Below, piece after piece: positions 1 to 8,850 of a stretch of 64,000 nt of DNA. The position numbers and the translations under genes were made by a program. This DNA is from CAIYRG01 sp965247505 (GTDB lineage Bacteria; Pseudomonadota; Alphaproteobacteria; Micropepsales; Micropepsaceae), in the NCBI GenBank assembly GCA_965247505.1, contig OZ252020.1, positions 4,216,001-4,280,000 of the forward strand, written 5' to 3'. Numbering within the stretch: the first letter of the stretch is position 1; the number at the start of each line of letters is the position of its first letter. The notes beneath the pieces are model-generated. The model was not told the DNA's origin and did no database searches. It saw only the letters and a program-made list of their open reading frames with translations.

Positions 1-369
1 AGGGACGGCCGGCACTTCAATTAGCTGAACTCCCAAGAGACGAAGTGCGTCTTTCTTTTCATTGCTCTGAGTCTCTGGAATCACAATAATTGTTTTTAAG
101 CCAAACACATTTCCGACGACGGCCAGGCCAATTCCTGTGTTTCCGGCCGTTGCCTCGACGACGCTCCCGCCCCGGCTAACCTCACCGCTGTCCAGACCGG
201 CACGGATTATGTACAGGGCGGCGCGATCCTTTACGGATTGCCCAGGGTTCATAAATTCGGCTTTGCCGAGGATTTCGCAGCCGGTTTTCTCGGACGGTCC
301 GTTGAGGCGGATCAGCGGCGTATTTCCGATCGCGGCGAGCACGTCGGTTTTTACTTCAGACAAGGGCAT
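1..369 (-). CDS. Cysteine synthase family protein, N-terminal part (runs off the window edge)
   Basis: PLP-dependent beta-replacement enzyme of the cysteine synthase/CBS family, expected to make L-cysteine from O-acetylserine and sulfide in the cytoplasm. The 123 visible codons begin at an ATG (complement of 367-369) and read through the left edge. Visible family marks are the N-terminal GNTPLIRL block, the PLP-lysine segment NPGQSVKDRAA and the substrate-loop block EATAGNTGIGLA, followed by a Rossmann-like strand. The C-terminal half lies outside the window, so cysteine synthase A or B versus a cystathionine beta-synthase-like enzyme cannot be decided. No neighbour on this strand is visible; the next gene diverges at 570, leaving about 200 bp for both promoters. 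Confidence 0.88.
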   Translation of the reverse strand, partial: MPLSEVKTDVLAAIGNTPLIRLNGPSEKTGCEILGKAEFMNPGQSVKDRAALYIIRAGLDSGEVSRGGSVVEATAGNTGIGLAVVGNVFGLKTIIVIPETQSNEKKDALRLLGVQLIEVPAVP

Positions 370-569
370 TGGTTCCGTTCTTTGACGCGAAAAGCGTGCG
401 AACCTAGCCAGCAGGGCGGAGGGCTTCAAGTCGCCGTGATAATTCCCCCAGAAAGACAATTATCCCGATGCTTGACACTGATAGGTGACTGGTTCCATTC
501 AACCCGTTAAGATCAGCCTCAGCCAAATCCGTCCGGACTGCCTCCGGCAGAAACTCAAGGGAGCCCCAA

Positions 570-1379
570 ATGATTCGTAGTTCAGTAGTCGTGATCGCCA
601 TTGCCTCGGCGGGTTTGCTCGCCGCTTGCAGCCAGGAAACGCCCGCGCCCGCCGAAGTGGCCGCGCCGCCCCCCGCTGCGCCTCAGGCCGCTGAGGCTCC
701 TGCCGGCGTGCCGGCTTACATTACCGCAGCGGTCGAAGACGCGGGTCGCACCGCAGAACACCGTGAAAACGATGCGGTGCGTCTTCCCGCCGAAGTCATT
801 GCATTTTCCGGCATGGCGCCTGGCGACACTGTCGTAGATTATCGTGCCGGCGGTGGTTATTACACTCGGATATTCTCCAAAGTGGTCGGAGAAAACGGTA
901 CAGTCCACCCGGCAGAAAGTGCCGAGCGGATGGAAGGCCGCCCCGACCGGACGGAGGCCGTTGACGCGATTGCCGCCGATCCGGCCTATTCGAATGTTGA
1001 AGTTGTCACTCCGCCATTGGCTGCGCTTGATGAAATCGGCGAGCCGGTCGACATGGTCTGGCTCTCAAACAATTACCATGACGTCGTCAATGCCGAGACG
1101 CCCGAGGGAATGGTTCCATTTAACGAGGGCGTCTTTCGCGCGTTGAGCCCGGGCGGAACCTATTTCATCGTCGATCATGCTGCGCCGCTCGGTTCGGGCT
1201 ATGCCGACACCAGCACCACGCATCGTATCGACCCAGAGGCCGTTATCGCAGCGATTACTGCTGTGGGTTTTGTTCTTGATGGCGAGAGTGATCTGCTCAG
1301 CCGGCCTGAGGATGACAGAACCGGAATGTCCAGCTTCGCGACTGCACAACTCATACTGAAGTTCCGCAAGCCGGAGTAA
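570..1379 (+). CDS. Lipoprotein with class I SAM-methyltransferase-like fold (COG4798 type)
   Basis: 269 residues. The N-terminus is a lipoprotein signal (hydrophobic stretch ending in LLAAC), followed by a Pro/Ala-rich linker of about 30 residues, so the domain probably sits in the periplasm anchored to a membrane. The rest looks like the predicted methyltransferases grouped as COG4798: a motif-I-like strand (DTVVDYRAGGGYYTRIFS), a later acidic segment (DMVWLSNNYHDV) and a GGTYFIVDH strand. The first motif reads D-Y-R-A-G-G-G rather than the usual D-x-G-x-G-x-G, and an exported SAM enzyme would lack its cofactor, so real methyltransferase activity is doubtful. The ATG at 570 follows a GGGAG-like ribosome site. 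It is followed 28 bp later by another exported protein on the same strand. Confidence 0.75.
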   Translation: MIRSSVVVIAIASAGLLAACSQETPAPAEVAAPPPAAPQAAEAPAGVPAYITAAVEDAGRTAEHRENDAVRLPAEVIAFSGMAPGDTVVDYRAGGGYYTRIFSKVVGENGTVHPAESAERMEGRPDRTEAVDAIAADPAYSNVEVVTPPLAALDEIGEPVDMVWLSNNYHDVVNAETPEGMVPFNEGVFRALSPGGTYFIVDHAAPLGSGYADTSTTHRIDPEAVIAAITAVGFVLDGESDLLSRPEDDRTGMSSFATAQLILKFRKPE

Positions 1380-1407
1380 CAGACGCTGTAGCAAACGGTG
1401 GACCGCG

Positions 1408-2262
1408 ATGAAGTCGTTTAGGCTTTGCTTGTTTGCGGGGCTTCTCTGTGCCGCCGGTGCGAGTGTTACCGCGTCCTTGGCGGCGGATGGCGCCAATGTA
1501 GCTCCCGACTTTTCCGGGCTATGGTCCCGCACCGGGAATATTCGCGGATCTTTCGATCCTGTACCTGGATATGATGGCGCGGGTCCGATCATGATCGATC
1601 CTCGCTATCCGCGGCGCCCACCTGCGCCCGGTGAAGAGGAGGGCGTGATTGCCGTTGTCATAGGTTGGGTTCCGGGCATCAATAATCCCATATTGTTGCC
1701 GCATACTCGCGAGGCGCTGGGGGAGATCGCGCAGAACGAAATTGACGACTATCCCCATCCCCAAAATCAGACACTTTGTATGCCGCCCGGTGTTCCACAT
1801 ATCTTAAATCTTTTTGACAATATGACGGTGCTGCAAACGCCGGCCAGTGTTGTGTTCATGTATTCACGCGATCATCAAGTCCGCCAAGTCCGATTAAATC
1901 AGGCGCACAGTACGAATTTTGGACATTCTTGGTGGGGCGAATCTGTTGGACATTACGAGGGCGATACTTTGGTGGTCGATACGATCGGATTGATGGACGA
2001 CACGGAAACTGATCGATTTGGGACTCCGCATTCGGACAAAATGCATGTCGTCGAGCGCTATCGTCTTTCCGATGACGGAAGCATTTTGGAGATCGAGCTG
2101 GATATCGAAGACCACGGCGCCTTTGCCATGCCCTGGAAAGCGCGTGCAGATTACGAGCCAAACAATTATATGTGGTTGGAAACGATTTGCGCGGAAAACC
2201 ATCGGCAGTCTTGGCCTGGCCGTGAAATGCAAATTCCGACCGACGATGCGCCCGATTTTTAA
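1408..2262 (+). CDS. Secreted protein of unknown function
   Basis: 284 residues with a clear Sec signal peptide (about residues 1-25, ending near SLAADG). I do not recognise a named domain. Visible blocks are APDFSGLW just after the signal, CMPPGVPHIL around the middle, and a long well-ordered region with DHQVRQVRLN, SVGHYEGDTLVVDT and FGTPHSDKMHVVERYRL. The same set of blocks recurs in secreted proteins of unknown role in many Proteobacteria and Acidobacteria (family knowledge, not searched). The content is beta-rich and aromatic, which fits a periplasmic or extracellular globular protein. It lies 28 bp behind the COG4798-like lipoprotein, so the two may be cotranscribed. Confidence 0.7.
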   Translation: MKSFRLCLFAGLLCAAGASVTASLAADGANVAPDFSGLWSRTGNIRGSFDPVPGYDGAGPIMIDPRYPRRPPAPGEEEGVIAVVIGWVPGINNPILLPHTREALGEIAQNEIDDYPHPQNQTLCMPPGVPHILNLFDNMTVLQTPASVVFMYSRDHQVRQVRLNQAHSTNFGHSWWGESVGHYEGDTLVVDTIGLMDDTETDRFGTPHSDKMHVVERYRLSDDGSILEIELDIEDHGAFAMPWKARADYEPNNYMWLETICAENHRQSWPGREMQIPTDDAPDF

Positions 2263-2295
2263 CTCCAACGTGAAATGTTTTTAGAGGGTATCGGC

Positions 2296-2544
2296 ATGGA
2301 AGCTAGGAAACGGTGCGAGGGGTTTCCGGCGAACGCTATGGTAGCCTATTTTGTGTTCGACGTGCTGGAGCAACGTGGTGTGCTTCGCCGCACCGGGCTT
2401 GCGGAAACGATCCGAAATATTTCCGATAAGATTCCACAACACCTCATCGGCGACCAGCGTGTCGCCTCGCTCAGCGCGCTGCGCGCGCTCCTGGATGATC
2501 CGAATGCGCCCCGCGTGACCTTACGTGATTGGTTTAAATCCTAG
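2296..2544 (+). CDS. Small cytoplasmic protein of unknown function
   Basis: 82 residues from the ATG at 2296, which has an AGAGGG ribosome site seven bases upstream; an in-frame ATG at 2275 has none, so the shorter form is preferred. The protein has no signal peptide or membrane segment. It is predicted mostly helical (VAYFVFDVLEQRGVLRRTGL, then ASLSALRALLDD). It begins 33 bp after the secreted protein on the same strand and its last codons overlap by four bases the end of the convergent rhodanese gene. I do not recognise the family; the compact helical form and charged surface would suit a small partner protein, but nothing decides it. Confidence 0.5.
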   Translation: MEARKRCEGFPANAMVAYFVFDVLEQRGVLRRTGLAETIRNISDKIPQHLIGDQRVASLSALRALLDDPNAPRVTLRDWFKS

Positions 2545-2915
2545 GCGCTTCTTGTTTCGACAGGCTTGCCTGTTAAGGGATCCAGGGCGATGACCGGCAG
2601 CCCTGCGGCTTTCCACGCCCTGATGCCTCCCGCGAGATGCGAAGATTCCTTGAAACCATGGGCAAAAAGGCTGGTTGCTGCTCTTTTCGAGCGTCCGCCG
2701 CCACCACAATGAAATACAACCTGCTTTTCCGTATCGAGAGGTAAAAAAGCGGGATCAAAAGTCGAGAGCGGAAAGAGGAGCGCGCCAGGAATGCGCTCAG
2801 CGCCATACTCGGCAGCTTCGCGCACATCGATCACAACAGCTTTTCCTGCGCTCAACAGTGCATTTAGCTCGGTCGGGTCAAGCTCATGAAGTACGCCTTC
2901 GCTCTCGTCGGTCAT
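2541..2915 (-). CDS. Single-domain rhodanese-like sulfurtransferase
   Basis: 124 residues, the length of a lone rhodanese domain. Seen: the VIDVREAAEYGAERIPGA block typical of rhodanese entry strands, the active-site loop HCGGGGRS with the catalytic cysteine near residue 70, and the C-terminal LAGGIRAWKAAGLPV signature. No signal peptide, so it should act in the cytoplasm, moving sulfane sulfur from thiosulfate or persulfides to an acceptor. The loop CGGGGRS is of the six-residue rhodanese kind rather than the longer Cdc25 kind. It faces the preceding plus-strand genes tail to tail and is followed by a separate minus-strand gene upstream. Confidence 0.88.
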   Translation of the reverse strand: MTDESEGVLHELDPTELNALLSAGKAVVIDVREAAEYGAERIPGALLFPLSTFDPAFLPLDTEKQVVFHCGGGGRSKRAATSLFAHGFKESSHLAGGIRAWKAAGLPVIALDPLTGKPVETRSA

Positions 2916-2994
2916 GTCTTACTCCAAAATTATTGTCATTCAGAAAGTTAAGTTAAATTGCAGTCACCCAGCTAGATTGGGGAGTCTAACTCGG

Positions 2995-3537
2995 TTACTC
3001 GACCTCTTCGTTGCCTTCAAATCCGTCGCTTAAATAATAAAGGATCGCTAACGCACCTATGATCACACCTCCAAGAATGAAGAGCTCTCCGCCATCCATA
3101 TCACCGTCAAAAAACTCTACTCGCCCGTCGTTCAGAGGGGCCATGCGCATGGCTTCGTATTTGACGAACGGTTTGCCTTGAAGCGTAATTCCGGTTTGAA
3201 AGAATGGCGTCTCCGACAGAGCCGGCGAAGCAAAAATAGCGTCTCCAAACCTGTTTGTATTAAAGCGATGCGCTTGAAACTCGGAATAACGAGTCGAACC
3301 AGCCGCCAGCAAAAGTCCGAAAGTGGGCTCCTCGTTGGAGGTCACAGATCCGCCAAAGGGAATGCGGAGATTCAGCATCGCACTTGCAGATTCCAGGCCC
3401 GTATTGCGCGCTTGACTATGTCTCCAGAAGTCATTGGCATAAGCAGGGATTGCCGACGCCAAACTAACCGCAGCTACCATGGCGATACATGTAACGCTAT
3501 TAGCGAACTTAAAGTGGCCGTGCCGTAAACCCATCAT
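2995..3537 (-). CDS. Exported protein of unknown function with C-terminal membrane segment
   Basis: About 180 residues. A signal peptide (hydrophobic TCIAMVAAVSLASA, cut after IPAYA) is followed by a globular middle and a C-terminal hydrophobic segment (LFILGGVIIGALAILYYL) with an acidic tail, so the mature protein is probably anchored in the inner membrane by its C-terminus. A GGGGAGG ribosome site precedes the start chosen at 3537; an in-frame start seven codons upstream is too close to that site. The middle includes LNLRIPFGGS and GDAIFASPAL, which recall proteins of unknown function found in alphaproteobacteria, but I cannot name a family. Confidence 0.6.
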   Translation of the reverse strand: MMGLRHGHFKFANSVTCIAMVAAVSLASAIPAYANDFWRHSQARNTGLESASAMLNLRIPFGGSVTSNEEPTFGLLLAAGSTRYSEFQAHRFNTNRFGDAIFASPALSETPFFQTGITLQGKPFVKYEAMRMAPLNDGRVEFFDGDMDGGELFILGGVIIGALAILYYLSDGFEGNEEVE

Positions 3538-3596
3538 GCCCTCCCCAAAAAAACCCATGAATTGTGCTCATACCCTCTAGGGCAGCAAAGTTCCTG

Positions 3597-4118
3597 TCAA
3601 TCTGCCGCACTAAGCGTTGTTGCGAATGCCGTAACGGTTCTGTCTCGATGCCAATCTGGCATTGATCGCTTCATGAACAGAGTTAGATTGTTGACAGCGG
3701 CGTCGTACGACCCATTCGCGTCCAAGATTCGCTGATCGACGAACCAGTCATAGAGTATTGCCTGTTCGATTTGTTCGGCCAAAAGTTCAAGTCGTTTAAT
3801 TTGGGTGCGTAGCTCCGCGGCACGCTGGGCAATAGGTTGAACCGCAGTTCCAGTTTTGAGATAGCGCCGAACGCCGCGCATGGGCAAAACCGTTTCTTTG
3901 TTCCAAGGGGTGCAACGCTCGGATAGTGCGTTGAGTTGATCCTCACGCAGCTGAAAGCCAACAGCGCGGCCGAGCCAAAGACAGAAAAGTGCCACATTAA
4001 CGTCGAGATCGAAGGTGTCTTGTAGCGCAATGAGTTCGGCGGGAACGCCTTCCTTCGAATAGACCGTAAGCGAGTAGCGCCAAAACGGATGGTCCAAATT
4101 CGATGTTTCACTGCTCAC
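3597..4118 (-). CDS. TIGR02444 family protein
   Basis: 173 residues from a GTG at 4118 that has a GAAGG site seven bases upstream; earlier in-frame TTG codons overlap the upstream gene and look less good. The pattern HPFWRYSLTVYSKEGV followed by CLWLGRAVGF and a long charged helix (RAAELRTQIKRLELLAEQIEQ) matches the alphaproteobacterial and gammaproteobacterial family TIGR02444 (DUF2390), whose function is not known. No signal peptide. It starts 11 bp after the stop of the ornithine cyclodeaminase-like gene on the same strand, so the two are probably one transcript. Confidence 0.7.
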   Translation of the reverse strand: MSSETSNLDHPFWRYSLTVYSKEGVPAELIALQDTFDLDVNVALFCLWLGRAVGFQLREDQLNALSERCTPWNKETVLPMRGVRRYLKTGTAVQPIAQRAAELRTQIKRLELLAEQIEQAILYDWFVDQRILDANGSYDAAVNNLTLFMKRSMPDWHRDRTVTAFATTLSAAD

Positions 4119-4129
4119 TGCAGAAACCT

Positions 4130-5200
4130 TCAATTGCGAATGTCTTGCTGAAACCAATCCATGGGGATGGCCATTCCCAATCCCGCTTTTTTGGCTTTCT
4201 CGTAAACAACGCGCCCAACGGCTGCAAATTGCAGTCCTGCCGAGTTGTTATCAAAATAGATTGATTCCGTATTGCTCGTCCGACCGGGCTGCTTCCCAGC
4301 AATAACTTCCGCCAATAAGGGATTCTCCGTTCTTTTGTATCGGCGGCGGTATTCCTTATTACTTGGTCTGCGGGCGCGCTCTTCCGGTGAGCCGATCACG
4401 AATTCCGAATAGGGCTCCTTGCCATTGCCGAAGATCTTATCAACGGCTTGGAGCACTGGTTCGTCAATCTCATCCAGCCGGCAACGAATAAAAAAAGCTC
4501 CTGGCTTCTGCGCTTCCAACATTTCCACATTATAGACGGGGCGACGAGAGTCTGTGCAAAGCGCGACAATGTCGGCATCGCGTGCGACTTCAAGGTTATT
4601 ATCCTTTATGACGACCGCAACGCCGAGTTTCTCCGCCATCTTTGCTGCAAAGGCTTCACGGTTTGCCGCTGTTGGGCTGTAAACGCGAATTTCCTCAATC
4701 GGACGAACATTGCAGATCGCCTCGGCATAGGTTTCGGCCATTCCACCGGAGCCAACAATCCCAAGAACGGTTGAATCCTCTCGCGAGAGATGTTTTGCGG
4801 CCACGCCTGCGGTCGCGCCTACGCGTACATGGTGCAACACACCGTCGTTCATCAGCGCGATGATTTCGCCATTTGTCATGTCGATCAAAATAATGAAACC
4901 GCAATAGGTGCCGGGTTTCATATTGTGCCATTCTTCAGTCTGTGCACCTTCATACTCGGTCCAGCTAATGACATCCGATTTGAACCGTAACGCGAGCGTC
5001 GGTGGGTCACACATTGCGCCGAGAAGGGAGCCCCAACGGTAGTAATCGCCGCCAACGGCAGTAGGCGACCAGATATCAGTGCGTGGTTGAAAGGCGGCAA
5101 ACCCATCGGCGTATTGCTGCAGCACGCGCTCCATGGCGCCGACGGCATCGGCCATTCGCAATACCCGAGCTGTCACGTCATTATTTATAAGTAGTGCCAC
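4130..5200 (-). CDS. Ornithine cyclodeaminase / mu-crystallin family dehydrogenase
   Basis: 356 residues. The family covers NAD(P)-dependent ornithine cyclodeaminases, alanine dehydrogenases of archaeal type and imine reductases. Seen: the central nucleotide-binding segment VLGIVGSGGMAETYAEAI near residue 145, a following EEIRVYSPT strand, and the ADIVALCTDS block that normally precedes the substrate-side loop. The N-terminal half has the LMNDGVLHHVRVGATAGVAAKHL stretch typical of the family. The C-terminus is longer than average, with a basic segment (RRPSNKEYRRRYKRTEN). Substrate cannot be read from sequence. It leads a probable two-gene unit with the TIGR02444 gene. Confidence 0.82.
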   Translation of the reverse strand: MALLINNDVTARVLRMADAVGAMERVLQQYADGFAAFQPRTDIWSPTAVGGDYYRWGSLLGAMCDPPTLALRFKSDVISWTEYEGAQTEEWHNMKPGTYCGFIILIDMTNGEIIALMNDGVLHHVRVGATAGVAAKHLSREDSTVLGIVGSGGMAETYAEAICNVRPIEEIRVYSPTAANREAFAAKMAEKLGVAVVIKDNNLEVARDADIVALCTDSRRPVYNVEMLEAQKPGAFFIRCRLDEIDEPVLQAVDKIFGNGKEPYSEFVIGSPEERARRPSNKEYRRRYKRTENPLLAEVIAGKQPGRTSNTESIYFDNNSAGLQFAAVGRVVYEKAKKAGLGMAIPMDWFQQDIRN

Positions 5201-5258
5201 CGATTACTCCCTAATACGCCTGGTCGGATTTCGAATGCCCTGTAAGGCAGTATACCGT

Positions 5259-6413
5259 TTACCTTGGCGTCCAATTCTCAATTTGCGCTTCCACATCAGC
5301 AATTTGCGCAGGCGTCATTCTAGATACAGCGACGTTCTTACTGGCGAGCGCGGTATTTCGCATCTCCTCCTCGCCCTCGGCGAAGCGCGGAATGGAAAGA
5401 GCAATCCACCGATAGGCCTCCAAATTGTTCTGGATGACGCCATCGCCATCAAGGTGCATTCGCCCGATATTAAATTGCGCATCTGCGTGGCCTTGCTCCG
5501 CTGCCAGCTGAAACCATTGCGCAGCTTGTGCATGGTCTTCCACGAAGCCGTAGCCGTTCATATGGGAGACGCCCAAATTGTATTGCGCATCGCCATACCC
5601 CTGATCGGCGGAAAGCCGCCACCAGCGAACAGCCTCACTCACATCTTCCGTGACGCCTTGACCCGAAAGGTACAAGCTTCCCAAATTATATTGTGCTTGG
5701 GCCAAGCCTTGGTCGGCTGCGAGTCGGTACCAATTTGCAGCCTCGACATCGCTCACTGGTACGCCACGTCCGGTCAGATAGAGAAAACCAAGATTGTTTT
5801 GCGCGTTTGCGAAACCGCGCTCGGCGGGCATCCGGTACCATCTTGCCGCTTCAACATTGTCCTGGGGAACACCCAGCCCGGCAAGGTGCATGTTTCCCAA
5901 ATTAACCTGCGCGTCAGAGTCTCCCCCATCGGCAGCGAACTGAATCCATGCGATGGCCTCGGTATTGTCGCGTGCCGCTACCCGTCCACTCAAATGAAGG
6001 CGCGCAAGATTATATAACGCAAACTCGTCACCTTGCTCCGCAGCCTGACGCAGCCATTTTTCTGCCAGCGCGTCGTCATCGGCTGAACGGCCATCGCTCG
6101 CGTTGATTACGCCAAGATTGACTTGAGCTTCGACGAGGCCAAGCTCTGCAGCGGATTCAAACCACCTCATAGCTTCGATTGGGTCCGGACCCGTGCCACG
6201 CCCGTCTCGGTACAAAAGTGCTAGATTATATTGCGCCTTTGGGTCGCCTTGTTCGGCTGCGCGCGACCAGAACTGAAACGCGGCGGAATAATTGCCCTGA
6301 TCATAGGCAACAAGCCCGTTAGGCGGGGGCTGTAACGGCCAGAACGCAGCAAGGCTTCCACCTGCCAGGGCAAGAATTATCGCCTCCAATATTAGCCAAG
6401 TAGCCCGCGTCAT
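5259..6413 (-). CDS. Sel1-repeat (TPR-like) protein with N-terminal membrane anchor
   Basis: 384 residues made almost wholly of 36-residue Sel1-like repeats: an N-terminal hydrophobic segment (LILEAIILALAGGSLAAF) then about eight units of the form AQ.NLG.LY..G.GV..D..EA..W...AA.QG. The units are alpha-alpha hairpins that build a curved scaffold for binding other proteins; in bacteria such proteins often work in envelope stress or exopolysaccharide control, but no specific partner is visible here. The last 50 residues leave the repeat pattern and include MTPAQIADVEAQI, a common capping end of these proteins. A second Sel1 protein is coded at 24035. Confidence 0.88.
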   Translation of the reverse strand: MTRATWLILEAIILALAGGSLAAFWPLQPPPNGLVAYDQGNYSAAFQFWSRAAEQGDPKAQYNLALLYRDGRGTGPDPIEAMRWFESAAELGLVEAQVNLGVINASDGRSADDDALAEKWLRQAAEQGDEFALYNLARLHLSGRVAARDNTEAIAWIQFAADGGDSDAQVNLGNMHLAGLGVPQDNVEAARWYRMPAERGFANAQNNLGFLYLTGRGVPVSDVEAANWYRLAADQGLAQAQYNLGSLYLSGQGVTEDVSEAVRWWRLSADQGYGDAQYNLGVSHMNGYGFVEDHAQAAQWFQLAAEQGHADAQFNIGRMHLDGDGVIQNNLEAYRWIALSIPRFAEGEEEMRNTALASKNVAVSRMTPAQIADVEAQIENWTPR

Positions 6414-6760
6414 CCTTTGAGTCTTTCAAACCATTAACCATAAATGGGTCGGTGACGACATATTGGGGCATGGACGTCTTGGGGCCAATAGCAAGCTCGA
6501 CTGAGCCATGTGAGGGGCCGCGCATAAATACTCCCCAATCAACCAAAATATTAGCGCTATTCTGGAATGCTGTATCGGGGCCTGCGCCACAGTGGTGATC
6601 TCGGAGTTTTCGTTTCTGGCGGCGTAGTTGCTTTGCTCAAAAAAGGAACGAATCAGACTTATGGTTCTGCCCGGGGGTTTCCGCGCAGCAAAGAATCCGC
6701 CTGGCAAGCGGTGCAGCCGTTCCGCCAGGATCAGACACGCATGCCTACCCGCGCGCCATC
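6414..6760. other. Intergenic stretch without recognisable gene
   Basis: 347 bp between two minus-strand genes. Open frames on either strand here are short and show no family pattern or ribosome site that convinces me. It should hold the promoter of the Sel1 gene and the terminator of the Vgb-like gene, but no clear hairpin with a T-run is visible. Confidence 0.5.
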
Positions 6761-8485
6761 CTACCTGACTTGCACCTTCACGATTTGCGAAGGCGGACGA
6801 TAGGACGGTATCCACAGCGTTGGACGCTCGGTCCCTTCTTCCACAGTCATATCGCGCATCACATAGGGGCGCGGCATGAAATATTCGATTGACTCGCCGG
6901 TCTCGATATCGATGCGGTAGAGGCGGTTCGCATTGAAATCGTTTGTCCAAATCCAACCGTTTTTATTGTCGACTGAAAGCGAGTAGGGCGCGGCATAGGG
7001 CGGCGTGTAGGCTTCCGTCCCTGGGTTAAGCGGATACTCCTTGATGTCACCACTATCCGGGTCGAAGCGAATCACGCGTCCCGCGTAATAAAGCGTGGTC
7101 CACAGATTATCCTGGTCGTCGATCTCACCGCGGCGTGGTCCTGATTCCGGGGTAGGCACTTCATAGGTCGAATACTCGCCCGAGCCAGGATCAAAGACGC
7201 CTATTCTGCTGTTGCGCCACAAATTGATGATTGTCCGACCTTGAGAGTCGGTATCCATGTCGTAGACGCCGTCATTTGTCGGGATTGCATGTTCAATTAT
7301 TTCACCCGTCTGCGTATTGACCTCCATTAGCGGACCGCCATCGTCTGTGTGCCAAATGTGATCATTGGAATCGAGCCCGAACATATTATTTCCGGAAAGC
7401 CAGTTGCTGAATTCATTTGTACTAGGATCGTAGCGGACGGTCGCGCCATCCATACCGATCATTAGGTTTCCCTGGCTGTCCATGATCAAGTCGTGAGAGC
7501 CGCCACCTGGATTACCCGCGCGCACTTCGCCTGCAGCAACATTGGTATCGCGGCCACCACCCGGTGGAACTGGATAAGACAATTCGATCGCTTCGCCGGT
7601 TTTTTTGTCCACTCTGCCGAGGGCATTGGAAAAATGATCCGTATACCAAGCATATTTGTCGTCGACGACAACGTCGTGCGGCCAAACATGTCGCGCGTCA
7701 CCGCGTAGCATGTAGAGTTCGCGCTCTCCGCCGCGCGGCAGATCGTATTCCGTAAGAACAAGGTTGGTGGCTTCATCACTTGTCGGACGCGGCCGCAATT
7801 CGAACGGAATTTCTTCGGAAGAGCCCGGACCGCGGATGGACGCGATATATTCCGATAGCGGTTCACGGAAACGCTGCTGCCCGTAGGTGTAGGATTCGGG
7901 GAAATCACGTGAAAGATTTCGCCGTCCAGCCATCAAATCAATAACTTCCGCCCAGCCCTCTTGGTCATATTCAAACCTCAGCGCCCTTTGCAAAGTGTGA
8001 CAGTTACTGCACTGCGCAAACAGAACTTTCTGCTGATGCGTGCCCGGAAGTGCCGCGATAATTTCAGAAGCGGTCGCGTCGTCTAAAGAGGGTTCGCGGG
8101 GCGTTAGCGCGAAGTCTAACTGCGCCGGCGTTTCCTCGCTGAGAGAGATCGCGTCATTGCGGGCGTGTTCAAAATCTGGAAGTTCAATTGAAACGGCGTG
8201 AGCACCAGGGTTAAGATCCGACCAGGCGGGGAACGAATAGACACCGTCGCTGCCGCTATAAACGACTACGCTGAAATTATCGCCAGCTCCGCGCGCTCGC
8301 ACGGGAATGCCTGCCAGCGCAGCACCGTCGTCCGATGTGATGCGTCCAGAAAGTAGCGAGCCTTCTTCCCCAATTGTCGCATCATCTGCGGCCGAACATG
8401 CATAAACACCAGTTATCGCGACAAGCATGAATGCGGCGCGCCACGCTCTACGAATATGCAGCCTGGCCAATGCAGAAAATTCCAT
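6761..8485 (-). CDS. Lipoprotein with c-type heme motif and Vgb/NHL-like beta-propeller
   Basis: 574 residues from an ATG at 8485 that has an AAGAAGG site at good spacing (a GTG three codons upstream is too close). Order of parts: lipoprotein signal ending GVYAC; a carboxypeptidase-regulatory-like beta-sandwich (LLSGRITSDDGAALAGIPV, residues about 45-130); a single CSNCH heme-c attachment site near residue 160; and a C-terminal six-bladed propeller of the virginiamycin B lyase/streptogramin lyase type (repeated blocks such as WPHDVVVDD, GGGSHDLIMDSQGNL, RGEIDDQDNLWTT). Such fusions are known in Proteobacteria and Acidobacteria and are often annotated as Vgb-like. The heme site argues for a periplasmic redox role rather than antibiotic lysis. 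It diverges from the cytochrome gene at 8851. Confidence 0.75.
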   Translation of the reverse strand: MEFSALARLHIRRAWRAAFMLVAITGVYACSAADDATIGEEGSLLSGRITSDDGAALAGIPVRARGAGDNFSVVVYSGSDGVYSFPAWSDLNPGAHAVSIELPDFEHARNDAISLSEETPAQLDFALTPREPSLDDATASEIIAALPGTHQQKVLFAQCSNCHTLQRALRFEYDQEGWAEVIDLMAGRRNLSRDFPESYTYGQQRFREPLSEYIASIRGPGSSEEIPFELRPRPTSDEATNLVLTEYDLPRGGERELYMLRGDARHVWPHDVVVDDKYAWYTDHFSNALGRVDKKTGEAIELSYPVPPGGGRDTNVAAGEVRAGNPGGGSHDLIMDSQGNLMIGMDGATVRYDPSTNEFSNWLSGNNMFGLDSNDHIWHTDDGGPLMEVNTQTGEIIEHAIPTNDGVYDMDTDSQGRTIINLWRNSRIGVFDPGSGEYSTYEVPTPESGPRRGEIDDQDNLWTTLYYAGRVIRFDPDSGDIKEYPLNPGTEAYTPPYAAPYSLSVDNKNGWIWTNDFNANRLYRIDIETGESIEYFMPRPYVMRDMTVEEGTERPTLWIPSYRPPSQIVKVQVR

Positions 8486-8850
8486 GGAACTCACCCTTCT
8501 TCAGTATTCCTCGTAACCGATCCAGCATTCGTCTTTTAAGATAAGCATCGGCTAAGTAAAGATCGCTGGATGCTACGCTTGGGATCGGTCAGCTTCAAGC
8601 AATGTTTGATTAGCATTTCCCCCGAGGATTCGGCGCATCTTCCGGTTGCACCTCATTGGATATGCCCTCTATTTCGTGGCCTTCTAGCGATTCTCGCGGT
8701 TGTCGTGCTCCTAGACGCAGGGCGATACAGTCTCGATACAGGCGGAACGTGGAACTAGGCGATATGGGTCCCGCTCATTTTCGAATACTGCTATGCTTGC
8801 AGGGCGCGACTACCTGGCCAAAAAACTTTTTGAGATTGAAGGAGAACCCG
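8486..8850. other. Divergent intergenic region between two heme-protein genes
   Basis: 365 bp between the divergent starts of the Vgb-like lipoprotein and the cytochrome-like gene. It carries the ribosome sites of both genes and must hold both promoters, but I see no confident promoter hexamers or operator. A 62-codon frame on the plus strand (8570-8758) has no family likeness and is not called. Confidence 0.5.

Noticed and set aside
6426..6956. 176-codon minus-strand frame before the Sel1 gene
   Set aside because: Overlaps the C-terminal end of the propeller gene in another frame; rich in Cys and Arg without pattern.
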